DNA of 64,000 nt from JANQFV01 sp964468185 (GTDB lineage Bacteria; Planctomycetota; Phycisphaerae; UBA1845; Fen-1342). The stretch covers positions 1 to 64,000 of the forward strand of contig CAYXTR010000014.1 in NCBI GenBank assembly GCA_964468185.1, written 5' to 3'. Shown here piece by piece: positions 25,701 to 33,321 of the stretch (position 1 is the first letter of the stretch; the number at the start of each line of letters is the position of its first letter). Made by a program: the position numbers and the translations under genes. The notes under the pieces were generated by a model. The model had not been told where the DNA came from. It was given only the letters and a program-made list of their open reading frames with translations, and searched no databases.

Positions 25701-25862
25701 GTGCAGGCCCGCTTTCTCGTGCCGATGGCCATCTCGCTCGGATATGGCATCCTGCTTTCGACAGCCGTCGTGCTCCTGTTCACACCGACCATCCACCGCA
25801 TCACCCAGGATCTCAGCGCGGCCATCATGCGCGGCGTAGCCTTGGTGCGTCAGCCGGCCTGA
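22725..25862 (+). CDS. RND-family efflux pump, inner-membrane subunit
   Basis: 1045 residues, the full length of an AcrB/MdtC-type proton-driven pump. TM1 (NTLMLILVGGGLAAGLMI) and the porter-domain repeats are present (FPSYQIDMARFHMSYPGASPEEVEQ, GADANRALQDIKNAIDRV). TM4 carries the proton-relay pair in FIVTLGIVVDDAVIVGENV (about residue 406). The C-terminal half repeats the arrangement, with VISIFGLIAVCGVVVNGALVL. The second half has VVNGALV in place of the DD motif, as usual. Periplasmic domain features do not reveal the substrate class, though the lack of a clear heavy-metal signature favours the hydrophobe/drug (HAE) group. Third gene of an overlapping operon. Confidence 0.95.
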   Translation: MTPAARTRPRREGLLGWMARNHVAANTLMLILVGGGLAAGLMIRQEVFPSYQIDMARFHMSYPGASPEEVEQGIILAVEEQVRGLEVVKRIEAVAQEGSAAVSMELTEGADANRALQDIKNAIDRVSSFPEEAENYTLELALRRRNVIQITIAGDVSERTLYQFVQSAREELLARPEITQVEIEGARRPEISIEIPQETLRSLGLTLGEVAQTIRRSAVDVPAGGIRTDAGEVLLRTTERRMFASEFADIPILSLNTGAKVRLGDIATIRDGFEIAESERFFNGQRAMDLDVYQVGDERPLEIARAVREFVADLQQRLPDNMTVATTRDRSIAYRDRMTLLLKNGGLGLMLVLVVLGLFLNPRLAFWVALGIPISITGSLLLLPALDASINMVSLFAFIVTLGIVVDDAVIVGENVWHKIEQGMPRIEAAIVGVREMAVPVFFAVITNIIAFMPLLFVPGSTGRFFGVLPAVVIAVFVVSFVECLFILPAHLGHGRQLADAQPRGILGLLRRTQQRFSNGFEWFTERVYVPLLRQCLGHRYLTAAVFVAGLAVIWAWYDSGRLEFNFMPQIAGDRVDCEILLPYGAAFEDAQRIARHVEAAGLRAVEQAGGPEILDGIARYVGRWDSNSVDVNISLVPQSQREITAAEFTEIWREEIGALAGLESMLFEFAVGPGSQRLTVELAHPQVKILEEAAARLADQLGTYAGITEIDDGFAAGKPQFDFTLQPAAQSLGLTPDNVGRQVRHAFFGAEALRQQRGRDEIRVMVRLPRSDTKSLHALEQLMIRAPDGSELPLPQAVHMDTGRAFTEINRVNGRRVVNVSGEVIPEVANAEKIQTDLAAQFLPALAAQYPGLRYGFEGRQRERTESLQALFYGLCFAMLAIFCLLAVLFRSYIQGLVVILCVPFGTAGALVGHVIMGYDLSVISIFGLIAVCGVVVNGALVLTVTMNQRRSEGATWNDAVEYAARRRLRPIILTSLTTFIGLAPMIFETSVQARFLVPMAISLGYGILLSTAVVLLFTPTIHRITQDLSAAIMRGVALVRQPA

Positions 25863-25982
25863 GGCAGCGGCACCACCTTGGCCATCCGACTCGGTCGGGC
25901 GCCGCCGCCGCGCACGGTTCTTCCAGCGGGTGCAAGCACGACCCGGCTGCCCGGGCAACTGCTTGGTCCCCCCCGGGCAACT

Positions 25983-26780
25983 TCAACCGAAGAGCACATC
26001 GCGCATGGTGTACAGGCCAGGCGAGCGACCGCGCAGCCACAACGCTGCTCGAAGGGCACCGGTCGCGAACGTCTCACGCGAAAACGCCCGATGACGCAAC
26101 GTGAGCGCCTCCGCATCGCATGAGAAATGCACCTCGTGCTCGCCAACGATGGATCCCATCCGTAAGGCATGCACACCAATCTGCCGCGCGTCGCGCGGGC
26201 CGCAGTGACCCGCGCGGCCGTGGACCGCAGCATCCTGTGGGTCGAGTCCGCGGCCTTCGCACACCGCCTCGAGCAGGGCACGGGCAGTACCGCTGGGGGC
26301 ATCGATCTTGCGGCGATGATGGGCCTCGAGGATTTCGATATCCCAGGCCTCGTCGAGCTTGCGGGCCAGATCCTCGACGAGCGCCAGCATCAGGTTCACG
26401 CCGACGCTCATGTTGGGCGCCCAGACGATCGGGATGGACTCTGACGCCTGGCGCAAGGCAGACCAATCGGCATCGCTCAGCCCTGTCGTACCACTGATCA
26501 GCGCGACCCCCCTGTCGCCGCACCAGGTCGCCCATTCGCCCGGACCGTCCGGCAACGTGAATTCAATCAGGGCATCACAGTCAACGTCAAGATTGGCCTC
26601 GACTGGAACGCCCACATCGCCGATGCCCGCCATGCCACCAGCGTCAGCGCCCAACTGCTGATCCTCCGTCGCTGTGGCGGCACCAACGAGTTCAAAACGC
26701 GGGTCGGCATGGATCAGGCGCATCAACGTCTGACCCATGCGGCCGGTGCAGCCGGCAATGGCGAGGCGCAGCGGATCCAT
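25983..26780 (-). CDS. dapB: 4-hydroxy-tetrahydrodipicolinate reductase
   Basis: 265 residues. The NAD(P)-binding motif GCTGRMGQ lies at the N-terminus, IEFTLPDGPGEW and LISGTTGL follow, and the catalytic signature EAHHRRKIDAPSGTA contains the active histidine and lysine. It catalyses the second dedicated step of lysine and diaminopimelate synthesis. ATG 26780 is chosen (GAGG eight bases upstream); the frame is open to 26813. Length is normal for the family. It follows the SPOR-like membrane protein gene by 29 bases and converges with the RND pump gene. Confidence 0.95.
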   Translation of the reverse strand: MDPLRLAIAGCTGRMGQTLMRLIHADPRFELVGAATATEDQQLGADAGGMAGIGDVGVPVEANLDVDCDALIEFTLPDGPGEWATWCGDRGVALISGTTGLSDADWSALRQASESIPIVWAPNMSVGVNLMLALVEDLARKLDEAWDIEILEAHHRRKIDAPSGTARALLEAVCEGRGLDPQDAAVHGRAGHCGPRDARQIGVHALRMGSIVGEHEVHFSCDAEALTLRHRAFSRETFATGALRAALWLRGRSPGLYTMRDVLFG

Positions 26781-26809
26781 GGCGAAGCCCTCTTTGCCAA
26801 CAGGAGTTT

Positions 26810-27607
26810 TCAAAAGCGACGGGCGGCCGCACCGGCAAAGTCGTAGCCGCCGCCAGCCTTCATGTACTCATCGCCGATCTGCTTGATGCGACGGATCAAT
26901 CCGTCGGCCGCGTCGGGCGTCTGAAATGCATCGGTAGCGATCAGAAGCCAATCGCCGCGCCCCTCCCGCACTACGGCCTCCACGCCGTTCTCCGCCAGGA
27001 ACTCAGCGGCCCTATTCGCGTGCGAGCGTTTGCTGCCGGGGAAGTATTGCACGACCACGTAGTGATAGCCGGGCACGAAGCTGAAACGTGGTCCGGGTTC
27101 GGGTTCGGGCGGCGGCGGCGTGCGGGCGCCTTCATCGCGCTCGGGCGAACCGATCGGCGTAGCCACATCCCGTCGTCGCGCGCGGTGTTCGGGCCGGACG
27201 TCGGGCGCTTCTACCGGCGGCGGCCCTGCGGGAGCACCCTCCGTCAGCAGATCCGAGACGCCGTCCTCAGTCGGCGTTACCGGCTGTGCACTGCGAACGC
27301 CTGCCTGGAAGGTCGCGACCAGGACGACGATGACGAGCAGGGCCAGGACAATCAACTGCGGCGTACCGAGCGTCAGGTACAGGCGGCCACCCTCCATGCG
27401 AAATGCCTGCGGGGCACCGCCGGTGGAAGGTGCAGGTGTCGGCCGTGGCGCCGGCCGCGCAGGTGCCTTGTGCTCAACGCGTGGTGGCGGCGACGGTGCC
27501 TCCTCAGCAGGTGTCGGTTGACTGGGCTGCACCGGCGTCCGTTTGCGCGGACGCTGGCTGCGGGCAACGACCTCGAAGAGCACCGGGCGGTTCTTGCGTG
27601 GTGGCAC
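26810..27607 (-). CDS. Single-pass membrane protein with Pro-rich linkers and SPOR-like C-terminus
   Basis: 265 residues. Basic N-terminus, a Pro/Ala-rich linker (about residues 30-66), one membrane helix (LIVLALLVIVVLVATFQAG, about residues 84-102), a second Pro/Glu/Arg-rich linker, and a compact C-terminal domain beginning YHYVVVQYFPGSKRSHANRAAEFLAENGVEAVVRE. The pattern of that domain (YxVxVxxF, hydrophobic helix, strand with VEAVV) resembles SPOR peptidoglycan-binding domains. GTG 27607 has GGAGG six bases upstream. The topology would put the SPOR-like domain outside the cytoplasm. A cell-envelope role is an inference. Confidence 0.72.
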   Translation of the reverse strand: MPPRKNRPVLFEVVARSQRPRKRTPVQPSQPTPAEEAPSPPPRVEHKAPARPAPRPTPAPSTGGAPQAFRMEGGRLYLTLGTPQLIVLALLVIVVLVATFQAGVRSAQPVTPTEDGVSDLLTEGAPAGPPPVEAPDVRPEHRARRRDVATPIGSPERDEGARTPPPPEPEPGPRFSFVPGYHYVVVQYFPGSKRSHANRAAEFLAENGVEAVVREGRGDWLLIATDAFQTPDAADGLIRRIKQIGDEYMKAGGGYDFAGAAARRF

Positions 27608-27834
27608 GAGCGGCCTCCGAAACGGGTAGCACGTCGACTATCAGACCAGCCAGCGTGATGCGCACTGGCGATTTTAGGTTTCTGGCCGTCCACGACAACC
27701 GCTTTTCGCCGCTTCGCACCGCCACACCACCTGCCAGCACAGGCACGGGTCCTTGCGGATTCGTCCGAAGTGGGCCTAAATACACGCGGCGCGGGAAGCA
27801 GGTGCCGTGCGACTTATTAACCTCGGAGAAGATC

Positions 27835-29295
27835 ATGAAAATCGGGATTGTCACGTTTACGGACGGGCGCGCGCGGGTGGCCAAGTCGACCGAGAAGGAC
27901 TGCCGCATGTTCCAGGAGCGGCTGGCATCCTACTTCAAGCGGAAGAAGCACCAGGTCGTTGCAGCCAAGAAGATCGTATGGAACTGGGAAACGGCCCAGA
28001 AAGAAGCCAAGCGGATCGCGCTGGCCTATCCCGACGTCGTCGTGTTCAACTTCTGCGTGTGGTCCTTCCCCGACCTGACCGCGCAAGTCGCGAATCTCAT
28101 CCCGGAAGTGCCCATCCTCCAGGTAGGCAACATTCTGCCCGCGCACCCGGGCTGGGTGGCCTTTTTCGCCTCCGCCGGCACGCTCGACGAGATCGGTCGG
28201 CCGTTCGGACGCGTGCTGGGCGATATCCGCAAGCGCGACGTGCAGCAGCAGGTCGAGCGATTTCTGGACCTGCACGATCCCGATGAGCGGGCGCGTGGTG
28301 AACGCGCCGCGGCGATGCTGCATGGGCAACGCTATGGCGAATTCGATGGCCCGAGCATGGGCATGTACACGGGTCACATTGATCCGTCACAGTGGATGGA
28401 ACAGTTCGGTGTGCACGTCTATCATCGCGGCCAGCTTCACTTGTGGCAGCTCGCCCAGAAGATCGGCGATGACCGCGTGCAAACCGGTCTCGACTGGATC
28501 GAAAAGCACGCCGCGAAGATTCATTACGACGGCAAGAAGCTCACGCCGGGCCTCGACGGTACGCTCGCGCGCCAACTGCGGATGTACCTGGCGATGAAGG
28601 ACTTCTGCAAGCTCGAAGGCATCGACTTCTGCGGCCTGACGGGTCAGCTCGACATGACCGAATGGGCCGACCTCTGCATCGCAGACGTACAGGAAGCGCT
28701 GCTCAACGACATCGCAGACTGGGAGGATACCCAGAAGAAACCCATCATCTGCGCCACCGAATGCGATAGTAACGGCGCCCTGACGATGCAGATCATGCAT
28801 CATCTCAGCGGCACGCCGGCATTGTTCGCGGACCTGCGGCACTACTTCGAAAAGGAAGACATCTACGACCTGGTCAACAGTGGTCAACACGCACCCTGGT
28901 TCGCCAAACGCGCATCAAACTTCAAGACCAACTGGAAAGAGTGCCACCTGCGACCCGCTTCCGAGTTCTACTTCCGCGGCGGCGGGGCAAGCGTACAGTT
29001 CTACGCTGCCCCCGCGAAGAAGGTGACGTTTGGTCGCATTTGCCGGCGTAGCGGGCGCTTCGTGATGTTCATCTTCACCGGCTCGTTCGAGCGGCTACCG
29101 CGCGCGCGTGAGGAGAAACTGGCCAAGCAGACCACCTACGAATGGCCCCACGCATACGCCCGCTTCGACATGCCACTCGCGGTGTTGCGGGACAACTACA
29201 GCAGCAATCACATCCACGCGATTATCGGCGACCACGTGGCCGCACTCGTGGCAGCGTGTGAATTCCTCGGAATCGAGCCGATCGTGCTGTCGTAG
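27835..29295 (+). CDS. L-fucose/L-arabinose isomerase-family protein
   Basis: 486 residues. The first half is a Rossmann-like region (MKIGIVTFTDGRARVAKS, VVVFNFCVWSFPDLTAQVAN, ILQVGNILPAHPGWVAFFASAGTLDEIG). The second half contains the likely metal-site region (CGLTGQLDMTEWADLCIADVQEALLND, PIICATECDSNGALTMQIMHHLSG) and a C-terminal beta part ending in NHIHAIIGDHVAALVAACEFLGIEP, all as in the FucI/AraA fold. Family members interconvert aldoses and ketoses. GGAG seven to eight bases upstream supports ATG 27835; the frame open far upstream to 27403 is antisense to the SPOR-like gene. No sugar kinase or transporter is adjacent, so the sugar is unknown. Confidence 0.86.
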   Translation: MKIGIVTFTDGRARVAKSTEKDCRMFQERLASYFKRKKHQVVAAKKIVWNWETAQKEAKRIALAYPDVVVFNFCVWSFPDLTAQVANLIPEVPILQVGNILPAHPGWVAFFASAGTLDEIGRPFGRVLGDIRKRDVQQQVERFLDLHDPDERARGERAAAMLHGQRYGEFDGPSMGMYTGHIDPSQWMEQFGVHVYHRGQLHLWQLAQKIGDDRVQTGLDWIEKHAAKIHYDGKKLTPGLDGTLARQLRMYLAMKDFCKLEGIDFCGLTGQLDMTEWADLCIADVQEALLNDIADWEDTQKKPIICATECDSNGALTMQIMHHLSGTPALFADLRHYFEKEDIYDLVNSGQHAPWFAKRASNFKTNWKECHLRPASEFYFRGGGASVQFYAAPAKKVTFGRICRRSGRFVMFIFTGSFERLPRAREEKLAKQTTYEWPHAYARFDMPLAVLRDNYSSNHIHAIIGDHVAALVAACEFLGIEPIVLS

Positions 29296-29352
29296 CTATG
29301 GATCACGCGCGGGTCGAACCTCCGCGCCGGAAGACATCAACAACGCTTCAAA

Positions 29353-29391
29353 AAGAGGAACGCCGGGGCTTGCTGCCGCCGGCGTCCTCTT
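29353..29391 (+). terminator. Terminator hairpin after the isomerase-family gene
   Basis: AAGAGGAACGCCGG pairs with CCGGCGTCCTCTT across a 12-base loop (one bulged base), 57 bases after the stop at 29295. The strand following is TATGG, so the plus-strand U-tract is weak; the A-run before it gives U residues on the minus strand, so it may act in both directions. Confidence 0.65.
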
Positions 29392-29777
29392 ATGGAAAAT
29401 GGCCGGTTCGACCCGGACGTCTCGCTGACCGGACTAAATGCCCATTACGATCCCCGGCGGGCATGTTCACCCCGCTACATGGCACCACCGATCGCGGACG
29501 ATCAACAGTCAGCCGATCCGACCAAACGCCATATTGTCGGCGCACCCGTCCCCACACCGCGGGCGCAACCCTTACTGCCTCCCCGCTCTCGCGCTCTCTC
29601 ACTGCCACGATCTAAATGATCGTCGTTTCAGGCACGAATGCTTCATTGCGTCGTGCTGATATGCGTTACGACGCCTCCGCTCCAATTACCAAGTATTCCC
29701 CCAAAACCCGGACAGTCAAATGATCCTCGTAATTGTGGATAACTGAATGCGAATTAAGCTCGGGCACCTTCTGGCAG
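29392..29777. other. Gene-free interval with one consensus DnaA box
   Basis: No convincing gene lies between the terminator hairpin and the end of the UvrC-like gene. The right part (about 29690-29760) is noticeably AT-richer and contains TGTGGATAA at 29734-29742, the exact complement of the DnaA box TTATCCACA. Only one such box was seen here, so it is not called an origin. Confidence 0.4.
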
Positions 29778-30953
29778 TCATGGATTTGCAGGTTTATCAG
29801 GCCCTTCGTTATTCGCGCTGTTTCGGGCCTGAAGCGCCGCCGCAATTTCCGCGTGACGCGGCTCGGGTTGCGCGAGCCGGGAGAGCGGAATGCGAATCGC
29901 CGCGGCACTCTCTCGGCTGAACAGCAGGTGAGCGTACAGCCAGGTCTGCTCCATACGAACCACGGCTTCAAGACCACTCGGCGAGGATGCGAGCTGCGCA
30001 GAGAGCCATTTCGCCACCTCTGCCGCGAGTTTTCGCTCGGGCACGATTGGGCCCTCCGCGAGGTGGCCGTTGCGAAACACAAACGGCCGCCAGGCCTTAC
30101 GTCGCGTCACGGGAAGCAACATCAGTTCGTTCATGTCGTCGGCGCGACGGACGTGCGGCAACCATTCCTGCTGCCAGCGATTCGCAAAGGCAAGCTGCTG
30201 CTTGAGTTGGCCGGCCTGCTCAAACGCCTGCTCACGGGCGGCCTGCTGCATGCGGGCCGTAGCTGCCGAAATCCACGATGCGACGCCACCAGTCGCAAAC
30301 TGCCAAGCCTTCTGCGACCGCTCACGGTATGCGTCCAACGGCGCCGAGCCATCGCACGGCGCATCGCACCGGCCCATCTCGGCATACGCACAGCGTGCGC
30401 CGTGGGGTGTCTTGCGAACCTGCTCCGGATACCGACACAGATCAAACAAATCCCACAGCCCTTCCAAGGCCATCTGGCACGACTTGTGCGACGGCCACGG
30501 GCCGACGAACTCGCCGGACAGGCACCAGACGCGTTCCGTCACCCGCAGTTCCGGAATCGGCTGCAGCCAGTCTACGTGCAGGAAATGTGCCGGCCGAAAC
30601 GAGATGAGCCGACGATACTCGCGCGGATACAACGCGCGGGCCAGACGATAGTACCACCAGCGGCTCTCAAACGGCGTGCCGGTCGGACGATACCGCACCG
30701 TCCGCGCAATCGCAGCGATGTCCGCCTTGCCCTGTTCCGCGCGCGTCTCGTCCGTCAGCCGACCGGTCAGCAAGCGCCGCAGCGCCTGCGTGGTAGCCAG
30801 TTGAATCGGCTGGGACTCTGCGTTCAACAGGAGATATACGGCGGGACTACCCGGAAGTGGTTTCAGATCCTCGCGCGTCGGTCGGCCAGTCCAATCATGG
30901 CGTTCCGGCAGTGCGTCAGTCAGGAAATCATCAAGCGGCGGACCGGCACACAT
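29778..30953 (-). CDS. UvrC-like protein with a degenerate GIY-YIG domain and no endonuclease domain
   Basis: 391 residues. The N-terminal region aligns by eye with the UvrC GIY-YIG domain, but PAVYLLLNAESQPIQLATTQALRRLL replaces the GVYL...LYVGKATxLRxRV catalytic pattern, so the nuclease residues are lost. It retains a cysteine cluster C-x14-C-x7-C-x3-C (ending CAYAEMGRCDAPC) equivalent to the UvrC cluster, and a helical UVR-like segment (ARMQQAAREQAFEQAGQLKQQLAFANRW). The RNase H-like C-terminal nuclease and HhH domains are absent. The true UvrC lies 2.4 kb away on the other strand. It follows the FabZ-like gene by 45 bases. A regulatory or damage-recognition role is possible but unproven. 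Confidence 0.72.
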   Translation of the reverse strand: MCAGPPLDDFLTDALPERHDWTGRPTREDLKPLPGSPAVYLLLNAESQPIQLATTQALRRLLTGRLTDETRAEQGKADIAAIARTVRYRPTGTPFESRWWYYRLARALYPREYRRLISFRPAHFLHVDWLQPIPELRVTERVWCLSGEFVGPWPSHKSCQMALEGLWDLFDLCRYPEQVRKTPHGARCAYAEMGRCDAPCDGSAPLDAYRERSQKAWQFATGGVASWISAATARMQQAAREQAFEQAGQLKQQLAFANRWQQEWLPHVRRADDMNELMLLPVTRRKAWRPFVFRNGHLAEGPIVPERKLAAEVAKWLSAQLASSPSGLEAVVRMEQTWLYAHLLFSRESAAAIRIPLSRLAQPEPRHAEIAAALQARNSANNEGPDKPANP

Positions 30954-30998
30954 ACCCTGCTCACGCTTGGACCAGGTTTACGGTCCCCGATCGCAATC

Positions 30999-31472
30999 TC
31001 ACACCGGCATCCCCGTTATGCGGCCCTCGAAAACGAGGTTCTCATCTACGAATCCCTGGGTGTCGCAGATTAGTCGACGCGGCTTGGCCTGAACCGCTTT
31101 CGCCACCATCACTAACCGCGCAGGAGGGGAGATCGCTCCACGGAATTTAACTGCATCCACACCCGTGAATCCGAGGAATACGTCATTCTCGAAAATCCGG
31201 TGATACGCAAAACTGGCCAGTTGGGCGGCCGCCTCAATCATCAGTACGCCGGGAAAAAGCGGCCGCCCCGGAATGTGTCCCCGCGTCCAGAAAGCATCCT
31301 CACGCACATCATGGAATCCGGCACAAATCCGCTCATCCGGGTCGAATAGCGCGATTCCATCGAGCAGCATGAACTCATGCCGATGCGGGTTCACCTGCTC
31401 GATTTCTACACGTTCCGCCACCAGGTTCGAGAAATCCAGCCTGGACGGATCGAGGATGGGCGAAGGCGGCAT
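30999..31472 (-). CDS. FabZ-like 3-hydroxyacyl-ACP dehydratase (hotdog fold)
   Basis: 157 residues. NPHRHEFMLLDGI corresponds to the PHRxPFLLvD motif, and GHIPGRPLFPGVLMIEAAAQL to the GHFPGxPxxPGVLxxEAxAQ signature with its catalytic histidine and glutamate. The enzyme dehydrates 3-hydroxyacyl-ACP in fatty-acid elongation. The N-terminal 25 residues differ from standard FabZ, and the active-site motif carries Ile in place of Phe (GHIPG), so it may be a FabZ paralogue for a special lipid rather than the housekeeping enzyme. AGGA precedes ATG 31472. Confidence 0.85.
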   Translation of the reverse strand: MPPSPILDPSRLDFSNLVAERVEIEQVNPHRHEFMLLDGIALFDPDERICAGFHDVREDAFWTRGHIPGRPLFPGVLMIEAAAQLASFAYHRIFENDVFLGFTGVDAVKFRGAISPPARLVMVAKAVQAKPRRLICDTQGFVDENLVFEGRITGMPV

Positions 31473-31507
31473 AGAGTCCTGCCTGCAAAGCGCTCCGGCG
31501 AGAGAAA

Positions 31508-31702
31508 CTACTCGGGCTGCGGGGGCTGGTCGTCATCCGAACGGAGATCGAGAATCTTCTTACGGACCTCCTGGGCCGTATTCTTGATATCCTGCATGGT
31601 CTTCCGCACACGCGTTCCGGCGGCCTTGTTGCCCCCGACGGCCTTGTAAACGTCGTCTGCGGCCTCTTCGACAAGCTGCTTGAGCTTTTGATACTCCTCC
31701 AT
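31508..31702 (-). CDS. Histone H1-like DNA-binding protein (Hc1 family)
   Basis: 64 residues beginning MEEYQKLKQLVEEAADDVYKA, then GGNKAAGTRVRKTMQDIKNTAQEVRKKILDL, with an acidic Gln/Pro tail. The segment NKAAGTRVRKxMQxIKxxAQEVRKxI is the conserved core of small bacterial H1-like proteins, which bind and compact DNA. ATG 31702 follows CGGAGACGATC (GGAG, seven-base spacer) and is preferred over the longer frame to 31765. It heads a leftward set with fabZ-like and uvrC-like genes. The protein lacks the long lysine/alanine tail of chlamydial Hc1. Confidence 0.8.
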   Translation of the reverse strand: MEEYQKLKQLVEEAADDVYKAVGGNKAAGTRVRKTMQDIKNTAQEVRKKILDLRSDDDQPPQPE

Positions 31703-31797
31703 GATCGTCTCCGTGCTCGGGTCGATTTCGGGCGGATCAAGCGGGTATGCCCGCCGCCGCGCCAAACGCGTCGGGTGTCAAACCGCATTCCAGCGGG

Positions 31798-31822
31798 AAA
31801 AGGGCAGCCGCGCCGGCTGCCC
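31798..31822 (-). terminator. Rho-independent terminator of the M28 peptidase gene
   Basis: Reading leftward, GGGCAGCCG pairs with CGGCTGCCC (31822-31814 and 31810-31802) across a 3-base loop, followed by TTTT. The hairpin lies about 120 bases after the stop at 31944 and before the H1-like gene, so it should separate the two transcription units. Confidence 0.72.
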
Positions 31823-31943
31823 ACGAAATGAGGTTCTAGCCGCCTCTGGAGCGGTTTTCAAGGGGTCGAAAAGGCAGGACGCCCGATAACAGCAGACTTC
31901 CCCCGGCAGGCGCCCGATTGCGGAACCGCGCACGCAACTTCAA

Positions 31944-33038
31944 TCAATCTCCCAGCAAGACCAGGAAGGGCGCAATGTCATCGTAGGTCACAGCACCGTC
32001 ACCATCGCAATCCGCACGCAGCCACGTGCAGTTCGGATAGTCTGCCAAGTACTCCTCTTCGCCGGCCAGCGCTTTGACGAATGGCACGATATCGTCGTAC
32101 GAGACCACGTAATCACAGTTCATGTCACCCAGTGGCGGCAGCGGACGTACGCCCGCCGCGTCCACCAGCCAGCCTGCCAGCCCTTTTGTGATCTGGTAGG
32201 CGTACTCGTAGTCGATGTAGTCAGGCGTATCCACGGAGTCGAGCGGGGTGTGATAGTACGGGTTCTGGAAAATCTCGCTCTCGGAGACCAGCACCGCTTC
32301 TACGCCGGCGAATGTGAACGGCATATGATCGCTATTGGCGTGGCTGGGGCCCTTGAGCAAGCTGACACCTGAATATTCGCTAAACGCATCCGCCACGGCG
32401 TCCTTGAGCGAGTCAGCGTTCAGGCCGCCGACGCGCGCCACCGGCCACGGTGACACGTTATAGGCGATCATGTCGACGGAGAGCATCGCGGCCACGTCGG
32501 ACGCGCCAAAATGGTCGACGTAGGCATAGCTGCCCTCTAACCCCTGCTCTTCTCGATCGAAAGCAATCAACTGGATCGTCGCGTCCGACCTGCCTAAGCC
32601 AATGATGCGTGCAATCTCGAGCAACGCAGCCACGCCGCTGGCATTGTCGTCGGCACCCGGGTTGCTGACCGAATCGTAGTGCGCCCCGATGATGAAGAGG
32701 TCGCCGGCACGGGTCTCACCCTCCTTCTCGGCGATCACGTTGTAGTACGTGTCGTCATACCACTCGAAGGGATGTAGCGACACGTCGAACCCGTATTGCT
32801 CAAACAACATTGCAATGTTGTCGCGCGCCAGGTCGTGCTCGGGACCGAAACCGCGATCATCACCGTCATGCGTGTACAACATGTTCTGATGAACATCAAC
32901 ATAGCTGTCGAAATCGACCTGATCGACAACGAAATTTCCCGCCTGCGTGGCCTGGGCCTGCACCATGGGCAGCGTGCCAAGCACCAAGAAGAGCGAAAGC
33001 GCTGACAATCGGCTTAGGTTGTGCGTTGTATGAAACAT
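31944..33038 (-). CDS. Exported M28-family zinc aminopeptidase with C-terminal dockerin-like module
   Basis: 364 residues. A signal peptide (LSALSLFLVLGTLPMVQAQA) is followed by the M28 peptidase domain. The five zinc ligands and the catalytic base are visible in GAHYDSV (His), GADDNASG (Asp), FDREEQGLEGS (Glu-Glu), SVDMIAYN (Asp) and YYHTPLDS (His). The C-terminus carries two EF-hand-like repeats, DMNCDYVVSYDDIVPFVKAL and DCDGDGAVTYDDIAPFLVLL. These match dockerin type I in form but lack a partner cohesin in the window. AAGGAG eight bases upstream selects ATG 33038 over GTG 33047. The enzyme probably trims peptides outside the cell or in the periplasm. Confidence 0.92.
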   Translation of the reverse strand: MFHTTHNLSRLSALSLFLVLGTLPMVQAQATQAGNFVVDQVDFDSYVDVHQNMLYTHDGDDRGFGPEHDLARDNIAMLFEQYGFDVSLHPFEWYDDTYYNVIAEKEGETRAGDLFIIGAHYDSVSNPGADDNASGVAALLEIARIIGLGRSDATIQLIAFDREEQGLEGSYAYVDHFGASDVAAMLSVDMIAYNVSPWPVARVGGLNADSLKDAVADAFSEYSGVSLLKGPSHANSDHMPFTFAGVEAVLVSESEIFQNPYYHTPLDSVDTPDYIDYEYAYQITKGLAGWLVDAAGVRPLPPLGDMNCDYVVSYDDIVPFVKALAGEEEYLADYPNCTWLRADCDGDGAVTYDDIAPFLVLLGD

Positions 33039-33305
33039 GGAGTGCACTCCTTACCCGCCGCCACGGGAAGATGATGGGCTCCGGCCCAGGGCGGAGAAAA
33101 GACGGGCCACAGCCGATGAACACGGACCGCCGGAGTGAATCCGCACGCCGGCCCCACCCAACACGCGCAGACCAAGGAAGTATTGCCTGATCGCCGCGTA
33201 TGATTCCGTCGCTTCCGGTCAGATCATGTGGCGCGGCGCATGGGGCCGGGTTTCGGCAACCTACTGAATTGCGACCGTCCGTCCGTCAGGTCATCGCGCG
33301 CACGC

Positions 33306-33311
33306 TATAAT
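33306..33311 (+). promoter_or_regulatory. -10 element of uvrC
   Basis: A perfect TATAAT lies only ten bases before the ATG at 33322, so transcription would start within about four bases of the start codon. No ribosome site and no good -35 hexamer at 17 bases are visible. Confidence 0.5.
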
Positions 33312-33321
33312 TGCCGGCAGC

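Noticed and set aside
29690..29760. Replication origin suggested by a DnaA box and AT-richness
   Set aside because: Only one box, no dnaA, dnaN or gidA genes nearby and no cluster of boxes.
29733..31073. A 446-codon plus-strand open frame
   Set aside because: Antisense to the UvrC-like gene; no domain, composition typical of a shadow frame.
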